NCBI RefSeq assembly: GCF_009906835.1
Contig: NZ_CP047652.1
Coordinates: 1,125,001 to 1,189,000, forward strand
Direction: 5' to 3'
DNA length: 64,000 bases
Source: Aristophania vespae
Lineage (GTDB): Bacteria > Pseudomonadota > Alphaproteobacteria > Acetobacterales > Acetobacteraceae
How positions within the stretch are numbered: the first letter of the stretch is position 1; every line of letters starts with the position of its first letter. The position numbers and the translations under genes were made by a program. Positions 36,661 through 45,883 of the stretch are shown in pieces. The notes beneath the pieces are model-generated. The model was not told where the DNA came from. It did no database searches and saw only the letters and a program-made list of their open reading frames with translations.

Positions 36661-38355
36661 TTACGCTGATGCTTTAGTTGACCCACCAAGTACAGGAAGT
36701 GGCTCCATAAGAAGCTTGTTATCTGTGTAATCGACAGCAATGGCTATTACAACAGGTCCCTCTGTCTCCATGCCTACTTTTAAAGCGGCTTTCAGCTGAT
36801 CAACAGACGTGACATTAATACCTTTTGCGCCGCAGGACTGTGCGTATAAGGCAAAATCAATGTCACCGAACGAAACAGCAGCATCGCGTCCATATTTCTT
36901 TTCTTCTTGGATTTTGACCATATCATAATGATGATCAACCCAAATGAGATGAATAAGGTTCGATTTCAAGCGAACTGCCGTTTCAAGCTCCATTGAAGAC
37001 ATCATAAAGCCCCCATCACCTGAAACTGAAATAACTTTCTGTGCAGGATTAACTAGGCTTGCCGCAATACCCCATGGCAATCCGACGCCCATCGTCTGCT
37101 GACCGTTACTAATAAGGATTTGACGTGCTCTAAAAGCATGAAGATAGCGAGCAAGCCAAATATGGAAAGATCCCATATCAAAGCAAAGCGTAACATCCTG
37201 TGCGACGAACTGCTCAAGAGTACGCACGATTTCCAAAGGATGCAGCATGTTTTTATGATGGCTTTTGGCCTTTGCAAAATCGCGGCTCTGATCAGCTCTA
37301 TAAGATTCTAAAATTTGCTGTAAGTCAGATGTTAAACCGATCTTTCCTACTTTTTTAAAAAGCTGTCTGGTGGTCAGAGCAATATCACCAATTAACTCAC
37401 AATGCGGTGCATAAGCATTATCGATTAATGCAGGAACAACATCGATATTAATGATAGGACGATCAGCTTTGTGATTCCATAATACAGGATCATATTCAAT
37501 TGGATTATAGCCAATGGCAATCACCAAATCAGCTTCATTCAGCAAATGATCGCCATGCTGATTACGAAATAGACCAATACGTCCACCAAATTGAGGCAAT
37601 AAATCACGCGAAATGGCACCTGCCGCCTGGAATGACCCAACAACAGCACAACCAGTATGTTTTACAAATTCGCGCACTGCCTGAGCGTTTTCTGGTGTGC
37701 TTGCAAGCATGCCTAATAAAATGACAGGCTTTTTAGCTTTTTTGATTTCATTAGCCGCTTCACTAATGACATCTTCTGGAGCTGGCCCCATTTTGGGAGC
37801 TTTGCGTGTTGCCAGAACTTCTTTATCAGCTGTCTGTAAAAGCACATCCATTGGCGTACTAACAAAAGCAGCACCAGGACGGCCTGATTCCGCGGCACGA
37901 AGAGCATTTGTGATAATCTCAGAAGTTGCCTCTGGAGCACAAATTTCAGCACTATATTTTGTCACTGGCCGAAGCATGCTGACAGTATCCATGCTTTGAT
38001 GAGTGAGCTTTACCAAATCTGCACGACCAACAGCACCACCAATTGCCAGAACCGGGTCACCTTCTGAAGTAGCTGTTGCCAAACCTGTTGTCAGGTTGGA
38101 AACACCTGGCCCTGATGTCACAATAGCAACACCGGCTTTGCCTGTAATGCGCCCCAAACCACCAGCGATGAAAACCGCATTTTGTTCATGACGAGCTGCA
38201 ATTGTCTGTATTGATGAATCTTCTAAAGCTTCGAACAGTCGATCAATCTTGGCTCCTGGAATACCGAACACATGTTTAACGCCATGGGCTTCGAGATTAC
38301 GGACGATAAGATCAGCAGCCGTCTGATCAGATGATTGATTTGGTTTTTTTGTCAT
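36661..38355 (-). CDS. alsS: Acetolactate synthase, catabolic type
   Basis: A 564-residue thiamin-diphosphate enzyme that joins two pyruvates to 2-acetolactate. The catalytic glutamate region is ARHEQNAVFIAGG. The central domain includes ILLGMLASTP. The ThDP motif starts SGDGGFMMSSMELETA. No FAD-binding stretch or small regulatory subunit gene is seen, so it is the catabolic (AlsS/BudB) form. It is 62 bp downstream of alsD in one operon. Confidence 0.92.
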   Translation of the reverse strand: MTKKPNQSSDQTAADLIVRNLEAHGVKHVFGIPGAKIDRLFEALEDSSIQTIAARHEQNAVFIAGGLGRITGKAGVAIVTSGPGVSNLTTGLATATSEGDPVLAIGGAVGRADLVKLTHQSMDTVSMLRPVTKYSAEICAPEATSEIITNALRAAESGRPGAAFVSTPMDVLLQTADKEVLATRKAPKMGPAPEDVISEAANEIKKAKKPVILLGMLASTPENAQAVREFVKHTGCAVVGSFQAAGAISRDLLPQFGGRIGLFRNQHGDHLLNEADLVIAIGYNPIEYDPVLWNHKADRPIINIDVVPALIDNAYAPHCELIGDIALTTRQLFKKVGKIGLTSDLQQILESYRADQSRDFAKAKSHHKNMLHPLEIVRTLEQFVAQDVTLCFDMGSFHIWLARYLHAFRARQILISNGQQTMGVGLPWGIAASLVNPAQKVISVSGDGGFMMSSMELETAVRLKSNLIHLIWVDHHYDMVKIQEEKKYGRDAAVSFGDIDFALYAQSCGAKGINVTSVDQLKAALKVGMETEGPVVIAIAVDYTDNKLLMEPLPVLGGSTKASA

Positions 38356-38417
38356 AAGGGCAACCTGTTGTGAAAATATTAAGGGTAATAATAAAAATAT
38401 GAATAGTTAGAACTGGC

Positions 38418-39167
38418 TTAGCCGCCTTCAGCTGTCCTGATGGACTCACTTAAATTTTCTGGCGAAAGATCAGCCTCAGCAAATTCTTTTGTGCGAGGAA
38501 GGGCGATTTCTAAATCCGAAATACGGGCTATCTCAAGCTTGCCCTTTTTCACAATATAGTCTGTGACATGCCCACCATGTTTGCCGTCATCACTCAGGAC
38601 ATGAAGATGATAACCAGCAACATTAATTCCCTGCATGTAAGACGGGGTTCGGAAACCTAACATCGTCCCAGAGATATTATTCATCGTAAAAGTAGGTTGT
38701 TTGGCGACCACATCCAACATATGAGGATAAGGCTTGCACTGACAAAAGACTGTGCGTGTATCAACAGTCTCAAACTCACCGGTAAAACGTATAGCTCCAA
38801 AAAGATTTGGGTTAGCCAATAATTCATTCACTTTGGCTTCAAACGCTTCTTTATTGCAGGGCTTATCCAGAGTGACAGTAATTTCTGGCTCAAAGAAAGT
38901 AACGCTAGCAAAGGGCGTTTTTAAATCGCCAGAAGCACTTGAAGCAACACCCTCTGCACGAAACTGCTTCACAACGCCTTCAGCGACAATCATTTCTCCA
39001 TCAAGAGCATTAAAGGTGCCCAAGCCGAAATCACCGTGCTCCAAAAGGCTATCAAGTGTCATATCACCATCATAAACGGCATCTAATAAAGCAGCCATTG
39101 TTGATGTTTGATAAAGCCGATTTTTCACACGAGGTAAATTTTTCTTTTGGCTAACAGGCTCTGTCAT
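38418..39167 (-). CDS. alsD: Alpha-acetolactate decarboxylase
   Basis: About 249 residues. The enzyme converts 2-acetolactate to acetoin with a zinc ion. The zinc histidines are in GYHLHVLSDDGKHGGHV. Family marks STMAALLDAVYDGDMTLDSLLEHGDFGLGTFN are at the N-terminus, split by a variable residue or two. The start is the ATG at 39165-39167 behind AGGGGGT; an upstream in-frame ATG lacks a ribosome site. First gene of alsD-alsS, divergent from alsR. Confidence 0.93.
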   Translation of the reverse strand: MTEPVSQKKNLPRVKNRLYQTSTMAALLDAVYDGDMTLDSLLEHGDFGLGTFNALDGEMIVAEGVVKQFRAEGVASSASGDLKTPFASVTFFEPEITVTLDKPCNKEAFEAKVNELLANPNLFGAIRFTGEFETVDTRTVFCQCKPYPHMLDVVAKQPTFTMNNISGTMLGFRTPSYMQGINVAGYHLHVLSDDGKHGGHVTDYIVKKGKLEIARISDLEIALPRTKEFAEADLSPENLSESIRTAEGG

Positions 39168-39196
39168 AAGACCCCCTAATTTATTCGGACTCAATT

Positions 39197-39225
39197 ATGA
39201 TAAAGAGATGTTGACCCTATTACAA
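39197..39225 (-). promoter_or_regulatory. Predicted alsD promoter
   Basis: On the minus strand TTGTAA (-35, 39220-39225) and TATCAT (-10, 39197-39202) are 17 bp apart. Transcription would start near 39190, about 23 nt before the alsD ATG. The AlsR-type palindrome lies just upstream of the -35 box. Confidence 0.55.
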
Positions 39226-39227
39226 AT

Positions 39228-39245
39228 ATATAGTTATCACTATAT
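39228..39245. promoter_or_regulatory. Candidate AlsR (LysR) binding palindrome
   Basis: ATATAGT-N4-ACTATAT is a perfect 7+7 inverted repeat containing the LysR T-N11-A pattern. It lies in the divergent alsR-alsD region, directly upstream of the predicted alsD -35 box, where a LysR activator normally sits. Confidence 0.5.
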
Positions 39246-39297
39246 CCATACTTAAAATATATACCTTACACCATTAAAAGCCGTTCGATGTGAAATT

Positions 39298-40197
39298 ATG
39301 GATATAAGACACTTTAAATATTTCATTGCCGTAGCTGATGCTGGCAGCATTACACTTGCCGCTAATCGCCTGGGCATGGAGCAACCTCCTTTGAGCCAAC
39401 AATTACGCAAATTAGAAGAAAATCTGGGGGTTTCTCTTTTTATACGCCAAACGCGCGGTGTGGCCTTAACAGAAGCTGGGCGCATGTTGCTGCCACAAGC
39501 ACGGCTTCTCCTAGAACTACGAGAACAATTTATAGAAAACGCCAAGAGTTTAGCAGAAGGTAAAAAGGGCCATTTACGCATTGGCCTGGCCGGATCTGTG
39601 CCCCTACTTCCTGCCATCCCCTATGCTATTCGACAATTTAGCAGTATGGCGCCCGATGTTATTCTTTCTTTGGAAGAGAGCAACACGCCAGCTTTATGTA
39701 ATGCTTTGGTCAATTATAAAATTGATATTGCTGTCATACGTCCTCCCGTCATTCAGGCCGAACTTATTGACGTTATCCCTTTATTTAATGAACCAACATT
39801 AATTGCTTTACCGCATGGACATCGTTTTTCACATTATGAGAAAATTCACCTCAAAGATATGGCTAACGACCCGCTCATTATTTTTCCAAGAGAATTAGGG
39901 CCAGGACTTTACGACTCTATCGTGGCTGCCTACCAGCATGCTGGTGTTACACCGCCCCTCGGCCAACAGGCTCCCCAGGTTGCAGGAACAATTCCTTTGG
40001 TTGCTGCAGGATTAGGTGTTTCGGTTGTACCGCGTTCTTTACAACAATTACATGCAGGTGGCGTAACCTATCATGAAATTGCAGAGCCTGCTCCTTATGC
40101 CAATTTAGCGATAGGTGTGCGAAAAAAACAGAACAGGCCCTTAGTGCAACATTTTAGTAAATTACTAAAAGATATTTGCACAAATTACACGCTCTAG
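39298..40197 (+). CDS. alsR: LysR family regulator of acetoin genes (AlsR/BudR-like)
   Basis: 299 residues. The N-terminal helix-turn-helix is MDIRHFKYFIAVADAGSI then AANRLGMEQPPLSQQLRKLEENLG. The effector domain from about 90 includes HLRIGLAGSVPLLPAIPYAIRQF and GLGVSVVPRS. It is divergent from alsD-alsS, the classical AlsR position, and so likely activates acetoin synthesis in response to acidic or overflow conditions. The gene name is from context and similarity. Confidence 0.8.
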   Translation: MDIRHFKYFIAVADAGSITLAANRLGMEQPPLSQQLRKLEENLGVSLFIRQTRGVALTEAGRMLLPQARLLLELREQFIENAKSLAEGKKGHLRIGLAGSVPLLPAIPYAIRQFSSMAPDVILSLEESNTPALCNALVNYKIDIAVIRPPVIQAELIDVIPLFNEPTLIALPHGHRFSHYEKIHLKDMANDPLIIFPRELGPGLYDSIVAAYQHAGVTPPLGQQAPQVAGTIPLVAAGLGVSVVPRSLQQLHAGGVTYHEIAEPAPYANLAIGVRKKQNRPLVQHFSKLLKDICTNYTL

Positions 40198-40315
40198 AAG
40201 TTCAGACTTCTCTCATCATGCGTCTTTTTAAAAAACGAAAAGCGTGAAAAATTTGTACAATAAATTGTCAAAACAGGAGAATATTTACATGGCCTGGTAT
40301 TTTACGCTTCTAATT

Positions 40316-40570
40316 CTACATCCCTAAAGCACGACGATATATATCTAATAATGTTTCCTGCTCTTCAACCTCGGCAGGTTCCTGCTTACGAAGTTTAATA
40401 ATTTGTTTAATAACCTTGACATCAAACCCGGCAGACTTTGCTTCTGAAAAAATATCTCTGATATCGCCACCAAGAGCTTTACGCTCTTCTTCTAACCGTT
40501 CGACCCGTTCAATAATTGAGCGCAAACGGTCAGCAGCAATACCACCTGTTGTTACAGTTTCTGAATCCAT
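40316..40570 (-). CDS. gapR: GapR family (DUF2312) nucleoid-associated protein
   Basis: An 84-residue protein with GIAADRLRSIIERVERLEEERKAL, then DIRDIFSEAKSAGFDVKVIKQIIKLRK, the GapR signature. GapR clamps overtwisted DNA ahead of replication forks and RNA polymerase in alphaproteobacteria and is important for growth. AAAGGG precedes the ATG. It is a single gene, convergent with alsR. Confidence 0.92.
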   Translation of the reverse strand: MDSETVTTGGIAADRLRSIIERVERLEEERKALGGDIRDIFSEAKSAGFDVKVIKQIIKLRKQEPAEVEEQETLLDIYRRALGM

Positions 40571-40885
40571 TGGCTCTATACCCTTTTAAATTTACCGACG
40601 AATGAACAAACGTTGCGGCTTATCGCGCCATTCTTTTATGGTCAATGACCTTATATTTGGCAACGCAAAAAACACTCTTTTTTCAAAGTCTTTTTGGCAA
40701 TTTCCATTTTAAGATAGGAATTTTTTATATTATTAAATGGAAGAATTTATTGTCAATTCAGTTATTCTTGAATTAACGCACTCTTGACAGATTATAAGAG
40801 ACGGGCGTTCTTAGGGACCTGGGATTAATTCCCTTTATATAGGCGCACCGCAGCTAGCGCCCCAATAGGAAAGGCCGTTCTCATT
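40571..40885. other. Intergenic region between gapR and zwf
   Basis: About 315 bp with no open reading frame of note. It holds the divergent gapR and zwf control regions. TTGACA at 40794-40799 has no -10 box at normal spacing. TATAAG lies only 3 bp after it. A small G/C-rich stretch near 40820-40865 precedes zwf. No RNA gene is recognised. Confidence 0.5.
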
Positions 40886-42358
40886 ATGGTAGGTTCCCAG
40901 CAAACTGCCCCTTTTGATTATATTATTTTTGGTGCAACGGGTGATCTTACAATGCGTAAGCTCATCCCTGGTTTATATAATCAGCTGCGTATTGGTCATA
41001 TTCCAAAAGATGCCCGTATTATTGGCACTGCCCGTTCGCACCATACACGTGAAGAATTTATCGAACTCGCCCACCAGGCTTTAGACCGCTTTATTCCTGA
41101 AGTGAATAAAGATGAAGCTATTATTTGTGAGTTCCTCAAAAAAATTGATTATGTTGTTCTTGATGGCACGAAAAGCGATAGTAACTGGAAAGAATTAGGA
41201 AGCAAACTTAACAAAGCTCCTGATGATCGCGTTCGTGTTTTTTATTACTCTACTGCTCCTCATCTATTTGGAAGCATTAGTAAAAATCTTTCTGAACATA
41301 AACTTATCACAAAAGAGTCTCGCGTTGTTCTGGAAAAGCCAATTGGCACTGACAGTGCATCAGCTAACGAGATTAATGAAAGTGTAAGTCGCTATTTTAG
41401 CGAGCACCAAATTTACCGTATTGACCACTATCTTGGAAAAGAAACCGTCCAGGATATTACAGCAATACGTTTTGCTAATCCCTTTATGGGAGCTGTGTGG
41501 TCCCACGAATATATTCAGAGTATTCAAATTACAGCTGCAGAGACTGTCGGTGTCGAAGGGCGCGCTTCTTATTATGATACGTCAGGCGCCTTACGCGACA
41601 TGATCCAAAACCATCTGCTGCAAATATTGAGCCTTTGCGCAATGGAAGCGCCAAACTCTCTTGAAGCAGACGACGTCCGCAATGCAAAAGTGGCTGTTTT
41701 AAAAGCTTTGCGCCCTATTAAAGGCGAATCTATTCGCAATGAAACCATGCGTGCCCAATATACTAAGGGTGGCATAGGTGACCAACCTGTCCCAGGCTAT
41801 CTTGAAGAGCTGGGTCATGACAGCAACACCGAGACATATGCTTTAATGAGAGCTTATGTAGATACACCACGCTGGAAAGATGTGCCTTTTTATCTTCGCA
41901 CACTTAAGCGTTCTACAGTCAAAGTGAGCGAAGTTGTGGTAACGTTTAAGCCAAGTGCTAACGGTGTCTTTAAACACCGTGCCGGTCTAAACAAACTTGT
42001 CATTCGTCTGCAACCTAACGAAGGATTGGAGTTATTCCTTAACGCTAAGGATCCGTCTTCACCAATTTTCTCTTTCCAGCAACTACCTCTTTCAGGAAAA
42101 TTTGCTACTGTAGATGGCTCGCCTATTCCTGATTCATATGAGCGCCTGATGCTTGACGTTGTACGTGATGACCCAACTCTCTTTATTCGTCGTGACGAAG
42201 TAGAAGCTGCATGGGCCTGGGTAGAACCTACCTTGCAGGCTTGGGCTGAAGATAAAGTTCCTATGGAACATTATGCTGCCGGCTCTCGTGGGCCAATCGC
42301 TGCCAAAACATTTATTGCAAAAACAGGCGATGAATGGCACGAAAATATGAAGCTTTAA
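40886..42358 (+). CDS. zwf: Glucose-6-phosphate dehydrogenase
   Basis: 490 residues. It oxidises glucose-6-phosphate to 6-phosphogluconolactone with NAD(P)+, entering the pentose phosphate route that acetic acid bacteria rely on. The nucleotide site is FGATGDLTMRKLIPGLY and the substrate site RIDHYLGKE. It also shows SGALRDMIQNHLLQ. No pgl or edd gene is adjacent. A perfect 13-bp terminator stem follows. Confidence 0.95.
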   Translation: MVGSQQTAPFDYIIFGATGDLTMRKLIPGLYNQLRIGHIPKDARIIGTARSHHTREEFIELAHQALDRFIPEVNKDEAIICEFLKKIDYVVLDGTKSDSNWKELGSKLNKAPDDRVRVFYYSTAPHLFGSISKNLSEHKLITKESRVVLEKPIGTDSASANEINESVSRYFSEHQIYRIDHYLGKETVQDITAIRFANPFMGAVWSHEYIQSIQITAAETVGVEGRASYYDTSGALRDMIQNHLLQILSLCAMEAPNSLEADDVRNAKVAVLKALRPIKGESIRNETMRAQYTKGGIGDQPVPGYLEELGHDSNTETYALMRAYVDTPRWKDVPFYLRTLKRSTVKVSEVVVTFKPSANGVFKHRAGLNKLVIRLQPNEGLELFLNAKDPSSPIFSFQQLPLSGKFATVDGSPIPDSYERLMLDVVRDDPTLFIRRDEVEAAWAWVEPTLQAWAEDKVPMEHYAAGSRGPIAAKTFIAKTGDEWHENMKL

Positions 42359-42394
42359 CAGGCTAGGCTCTTTATTTTCATTTCATATTCTTTC

Positions 42395-42428
42395 AAAAAA
42401 GAGGATGTAAATTCGCATCCTCTTTTTT
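42395..42428 (+). terminator. Rho-independent terminator of zwf
   Basis: AAAAAAGAGGATG and CATCCTCTTTTTT form a perfect 13-bp stem with an 8-nt loop and T6 at the end. It begins 37 nt after the stop codon. Confidence 0.92.
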
Positions 42429-42443
42429 AATGGACTTTGTTTT

Positions 42444-42902
42444 TTGACCCAAAAGCCTCAATCAAAGCGTTCAACGCTCTTCAGTAGTAAAAAACCACGC
42501 TCTATTAAAAAACACATTATTAGTCGTCTGGTCATTCTTGTTCCGCTGCTTCTGATCATGTTCTTCATGGCCCGTAACGGCGTATTAGATACAATTTATG
42601 ACCAAATCACTTTTAAAAAAACGAGCTGGTTTGATAATAGCGCCTTAGTAGAACATTTACGTACTGTCATTCGAGATCAAAAACTCTCAACCTTGCCGCG
42701 CAAATGTTTAGTTTTTGTCATTAATGGCGATTCTTCAAATAATGAGCCGATCATCAATGTACTGGGACGACACGGAAATGGTTGCCCAGGAACAGAAGCT
42801 TCAGCGGAAGATTTATTTAAAATAAAAGTTAATCGTTTAGCACGTTATATTGCCACTGATGCCGGCTCTCCCGGTAATTTTCGCCCTCTTATTTCACGCT
42901 AG
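42444..42902 (+). CDS. Small single-pass membrane protein of unknown function
   Basis: 152 residues if the TTG at 42444 starts it; no in-frame ATG precedes the membrane segment, and none is obvious until Met39 inside it. The N-terminal 30 residues are very basic (KRSTLFSSKKPRSIKKH). One membrane helix spans about 27-42 (RLVILVPLLLIMFFMA). The remainder is soluble and outside by the positive-inside rule. It includes a possible Cys pair (CLVFVINGDSS ... GNGCPG). I do not recognise a family. It lies between zwf and rnpB. Confidence 0.6.
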   Translation: MTQKPQSKRSTLFSSKKPRSIKKHIISRLVILVPLLLIMFFMARNGVLDTIYDQITFKKTSWFDNSALVEHLRTVIRDQKLSTLPRKCLVFVINGDSSNNEPIINVLGRHGNGCPGTEASAEDLFKIKVNRLARYIATDAGSPGNFRPLISR

Positions 42903-42949
42903 GTCATTCTTACTCTTGACCAAAGGTAAATAGAAAGGCAGTCTCCCCT

Positions 42950-43350
42950 CCGTCAGACGGTCGGGCGATCGCTAAGGTAATATTTACCTTGGAGGAAAGT
43001 CCGGGCTCCACAGAAAAACGGTGCCGGCTAACGGCCGGCGAGGGTGACCTTAGGGAAAGTGCCACAGAAACAAAACAGCTTGCCGGCTTTTTAGTTTTCT
43101 GAAAAGTGCAAGTAAAGGTGAAACGGTGCGGTAAAAGCGCACCGCGCTTTTGGCAACAAGAGCGGTCATGGTAAACCCCACCGGGAGCAAAACCGAATAG
43201 GAACAGCTGACTTAATTATAAGTCAGAGGATTCTGCCTCGCTGTTCGGGTTGGTTGCGTGAGACAGGTTGTAAAACCTGCCCTAGATGAATGATCGCCCC
43301 ATTTCTTTCATGAAATTGGACAGAACCCGGCTTATAGACCGTCTGACTCT
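42950..43350 (+). ncRNA. rnpB: RNase P RNA (bacterial type A)
   Basis: The ends pair as an 11-bp P1 helix (GTCAGACGGTC at 42952-42962 with GACCGTCTGAC at 43337-43347). The conserved core is present: GAGGAAAGTCCGGGCTCC near 42992, the ACAGAA stretch, AAAGGTGAAACGGTGCGGTAA, GGTAAACCCCACCGGGAGCAA and GACAGAACCCGGCTTATAG near the 3' end. It is the catalytic RNA that matures tRNA 5' ends. Exact ends are uncertain by a few bases. Confidence 0.95.
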
Positions 43351-43520
43351 AAGACTCCGATATTCATATATTTGCAAATATCAATTCTAATATTTCATTC
43401 ATAAATTTTTCACAAATATATAAATTTAATACTTTATTAACCTTAAAGAAAGTCTTTTTTAGGGCTTTCTTTATCTCTCTTAAATATTCCCAGTTTTACG
43501 CTAAATTTCTAACAAAGATT

Positions 43521-43551
43521 TTGACGTCCCATATTTTCCCATGTTATCCCA
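43521..43551 (+). promoter_or_regulatory. dcw promoter overlapped by three MraZ boxes
   Basis: TCCCA occurs three times at exact 10-bp spacing (43527, 43537, 43547). On the minus strand this is TGGGA with 5-bp spacers, the form known for MraZ operators. TTGACG at 43521 (-35) and TATCCC at 43545 (weak -10) bracket the boxes, so MraZ binding would block the promoter of its own cluster. The rest of 43351-43609 shows no gene. Confidence 0.7.
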
Positions 43552-43633
43552 AAGAGTGAGATTTGTCCCCTTAGAGGGAAATATCGAGCATTTTCTATTT
43601 TTGTAAAGAATGGCAAAGGGAGCATCGGTCGCA

Positions 43634-44122
43634 ATGAGCATGTTTTTAGGCACTCATTGTAACCGTTTCGATGCCAAGGGACGTGTCTCTATCCCCGCGC
43701 CATTTAAAGCTGCTTTAAAAGAACAAACACAACCAGGTGAAGCTTTGCTAATTTTGCGTCCGTCACATTTACATCCATGTATAGAGGGATGGACATCCCG
43801 TAGATTTTTATCACTTACAGCACCATTGGCTGAATATGATCCCTTTTCGGAAGAACATGAGGATCTTGCTACAAGTTTATATGCAGATGCTTATCCACTT
43901 GATAGTGATAAAGAAGGCAGAATTACCCTCCCCGATATTTTAAAACAGCATGCCCGACTTGAAAAAGATGTCACCTTTATGGGGCTAGGACGAATTTTTC
44001 AGATCTGGTCACCCGAGGCTGCCTTACAAAGACGAACTGAAGCCAATAAACGCGCGAAAACTTTAAGTTCTTGTTCCAATATTTCTGCTACAGCCATGCA
44101 TAAAGGGAAAGATCATGCATAA
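43634..44122 (+). CDS. mraZ: Transcriptional regulator MraZ
   Basis: About 162 residues. Two SpoVT-AbrB-like halves are visible: MFLGTHCNRFDAKGRVSIPAPFK and ADAYPLDSDKEGRITLPDILKQHA. MraZ represses the division and cell-wall cluster that it heads. The start MSMFLG (43634) matches the family, and AAAGGGAG lies 11 nt upstream. An in-frame ATG at 43610 would add eight residues. It overlaps rsmH by 8 bp. Confidence 0.92.
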   Translation: MSMFLGTHCNRFDAKGRVSIPAPFKAALKEQTQPGEALLILRPSHLHPCIEGWTSRRFLSLTAPLAEYDPFSEEHEDLATSLYADAYPLDSDKEGRITLPDILKQHARLEKDVTFMGLGRIFQIWSPEAALQRRTEANKRAKTLSSCSNISATAMHKGKDHA

Positions 44123-45056
44123 CGGTCATTACCCTGTCATGCTGAGTGAGGTTATAAAAAGCCTTCATATAAAGAAAAATGGCCGTTATTTAGACGGAAC
44201 CTTTGGTGGAGGTGGCTATAGTCGTGCCATTTTAAGCGCAGAAGATAATATCGTTCACGCCATTGACCGAGACCCGGATGCCATAGAACGTGGGCATAAA
44301 TTAGCAGAAGAATTTTCTCAGAGATTGCATCTTCATCAAAGCACATTTGGTGACATGTATACCCTCTTTAAAAATGAATCTCCTTTTGACGGTATTGTAC
44401 TGGATTTAGGGGTTTCTTCTTTTCAGCTAGACCAGGCAGAAAGAGGATTTTCTTTCCGTTTTGACGGAAAATTAGACATGCGCATGAGCGCCAAAGGGCC
44501 CTCAGCTGCTGACATTGTTAATACTGAGAGCGAAGAAAATATAGCCGATATTCTCTACCATTATGGAGAAGAAAAGAGATCGCGCCATATTGCGCGGGCT
44601 ATTATTCAAGCCCGTGCACAATCCCCTATTACAACCACTTTTGCCCTGGCTGATATTATAAGGAGCTGCGTACCGCGTGAGCGTCACAATTTTGACCCTG
44701 CAACACGCAGTTTTCAGGCATTGCGCATCGCTGTTAATGACGAACTTGGTGAGCTTGAACGCGCCCTTATATCCGCTCCCCAATTACTGGCCCCGGGTGG
44801 CATTTTTGTCGTCGTAACGTTTCATTCATTAGAAGACCGCCTCGTCAAACGCGCCATGGCTCAGCTAAGCGGTAAAACAGCACACAAATCACGTTATCTA
44901 CCTGTTGAACTAGACGCAGCGAAAGAAAATCCTTTTTCGCTCCTTTATTCAAAACCTCTTAACCCCAGTGAAGAAGAACTTAAACAAAATACACGCTCAA
45001 GAAGTGCTCGTTTAAGAGCGCTGTACCGCCATGATAACGCAGGAGCACAAGTATGA
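44115..45056 (+). CDS. rsmH: 16S rRNA m4C1402 methyltransferase RsmH
   Basis: 313 residues. SAM-binding [13 protein letters not shown] and the motifs [31 protein letters not shown] and [11 protein letters not shown] identify RsmH (MraW). It methylates N4 of C1402 in 16S rRNA. It starts inside the mraZ end (8-bp overlap), and its stop overlaps the ftsL start by 4 bp. Confidence 0.95.
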   Translation: MHNGHYPVMLSEVIKSLHIKKNGRYLDGTFGGGGYSRAILSAEDNIVHAIDRDPDAIERGHKLAEEFSQRLHLHQSTFGDMYTLFKNESPFDGIVLDLGVSSFQLDQAERGFSFRFDGKLDMRMSAKGPSAADIVNTESEENIADILYHYGEEKRSRHIARAIIQARAQSPITTTFALADIIRSCVPRERHNFDPATRSFQALRIAVNDELGELERALISAPQLLAPGGIFVVVTFHSLEDRLVKRAMAQLSGKTAHKSRYLPVELDAAKENPFSLLYSKPLNPSEEELKQNTRSRSARLRALYRHDNAGAQV

Positions 45057-45847
45057 TTAGGCCTGTAACACTCATCTGCGCTCTTATGGCAGCAGTTTCT
45101 GGGCTATTTCTTTACGCGAAAAAACACGATACCCTGGTTTTAGAGCAAAAGATCACACAGCTTGTACGCGATACACACAAAGTACAGGAACAAACCGCTA
45201 TGTTACGTACTGAGTGGGCTTTGCTTAACCAGCCTGATAGATTAGCGGCATTATCCGAACGGCTTTTACCTGATTTACAAATGATACAACCCAAACAGTT
45301 TGTAAAATTAGATAAGCTGGCCTCTTACCTACCACCCGTTAGTCATAAGCCTTTGTTAAATGTCGTGGCTCAAGCTAAAGAGCCAGATATTCATACGCCA
45401 CCAGCAGACACAAATATTACTAAAAAAACTGATACGAATTCTAATCAGGTCAAAGATAATATAGCTAAAACAACGCCTGTAAGCACAGCCACAAAATTGG
45501 TGCGTAATGAAGAGCCTAAAACTAAGCGTCCTCAAAAACGCCTGATTGCTGAGAAAACGGCAAATCACACATCCAGTCATAAAACGTCATCGCTGGAACA
45601 GACGATCGCCATGATGACAAAACGCTCAAAAGAAAAACATGCTCAAGAGAGCCATAGTCTAAAAGCTTCTACAAAAAAGCCGCAACATAATGATGCCCTG
45701 CCTCACGATGATGTAGCGCGCTCTAACATCGAGACTGTTTCATGGACTAAGTCTCGTGACGACCATCCTCCTAAAAAGAAAGATCATATAGTGAGTGCAA
45801 TAAAGGTTCAGGAACCCCTTCCCCCTCCAGTGCCTCTGACAAACTAG
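45053..45847 (+). CDS. ftsL: FtsL-position protein with long charged C-terminal tail
   Basis: 264 residues. Residues 1-90 fit FtsL: a membrane helix at about 4-21, a coiled-coil stretch ([18 protein letters not shown]), and the [11 protein letters not shown]-type end. FtsL is usually about 100 residues. Here a further 170 are low in hydrophobicity and rich in Lys, Thr, Ser and His, likely a disordered periplasmic tail. The position between rsmH and ftsI is canonical. AGGAGC precedes the ATG. Confidence 0.8.
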   Translation: MIRPVTLICALMAAVSGLFLYAKKHDTLVLEQKITQLVRDTHKVQEQTAMLRTEWALLNQPDRLAALSERLLPDLQMIQPKQFVKLDKLASYLPPVSHKPLLNVVAQAKEPDIHTPPADTNITKKTDTNSNQVKDNIAKTTPVSTATKLVRNEEPKTKRPQKRLIAEKTANHTSSHKTSSLEQTIAMMTKRSKEKHAQESHSLKASTKKPQHNDALPHDDVARSNIETVSWTKSRDDHPPKKKDHIVSAIKVQEPLPPPVPLTN

Positions 45848-45883
45848 CTCTGCTGCAACAGCTTTATTTATTGAAATGACACA

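Noticed and set aside
37053-38191. Several small frames within alsS on both strands
   Set aside because: They are shadows of the acetolactate synthase coding sequence and lack ribosome sites and family motifs.
40794-40808. TTGACA followed by TATAAG as the zwf promoter
   Set aside because: The two boxes are only 3 bp apart, not 16-18 bp. No better pair was found with confidence.
42916-42950. TTGACC upstream of rnpB as its -35 box
   Set aside because: No -10 sequence lies at the right spacing before the mature 5' end.
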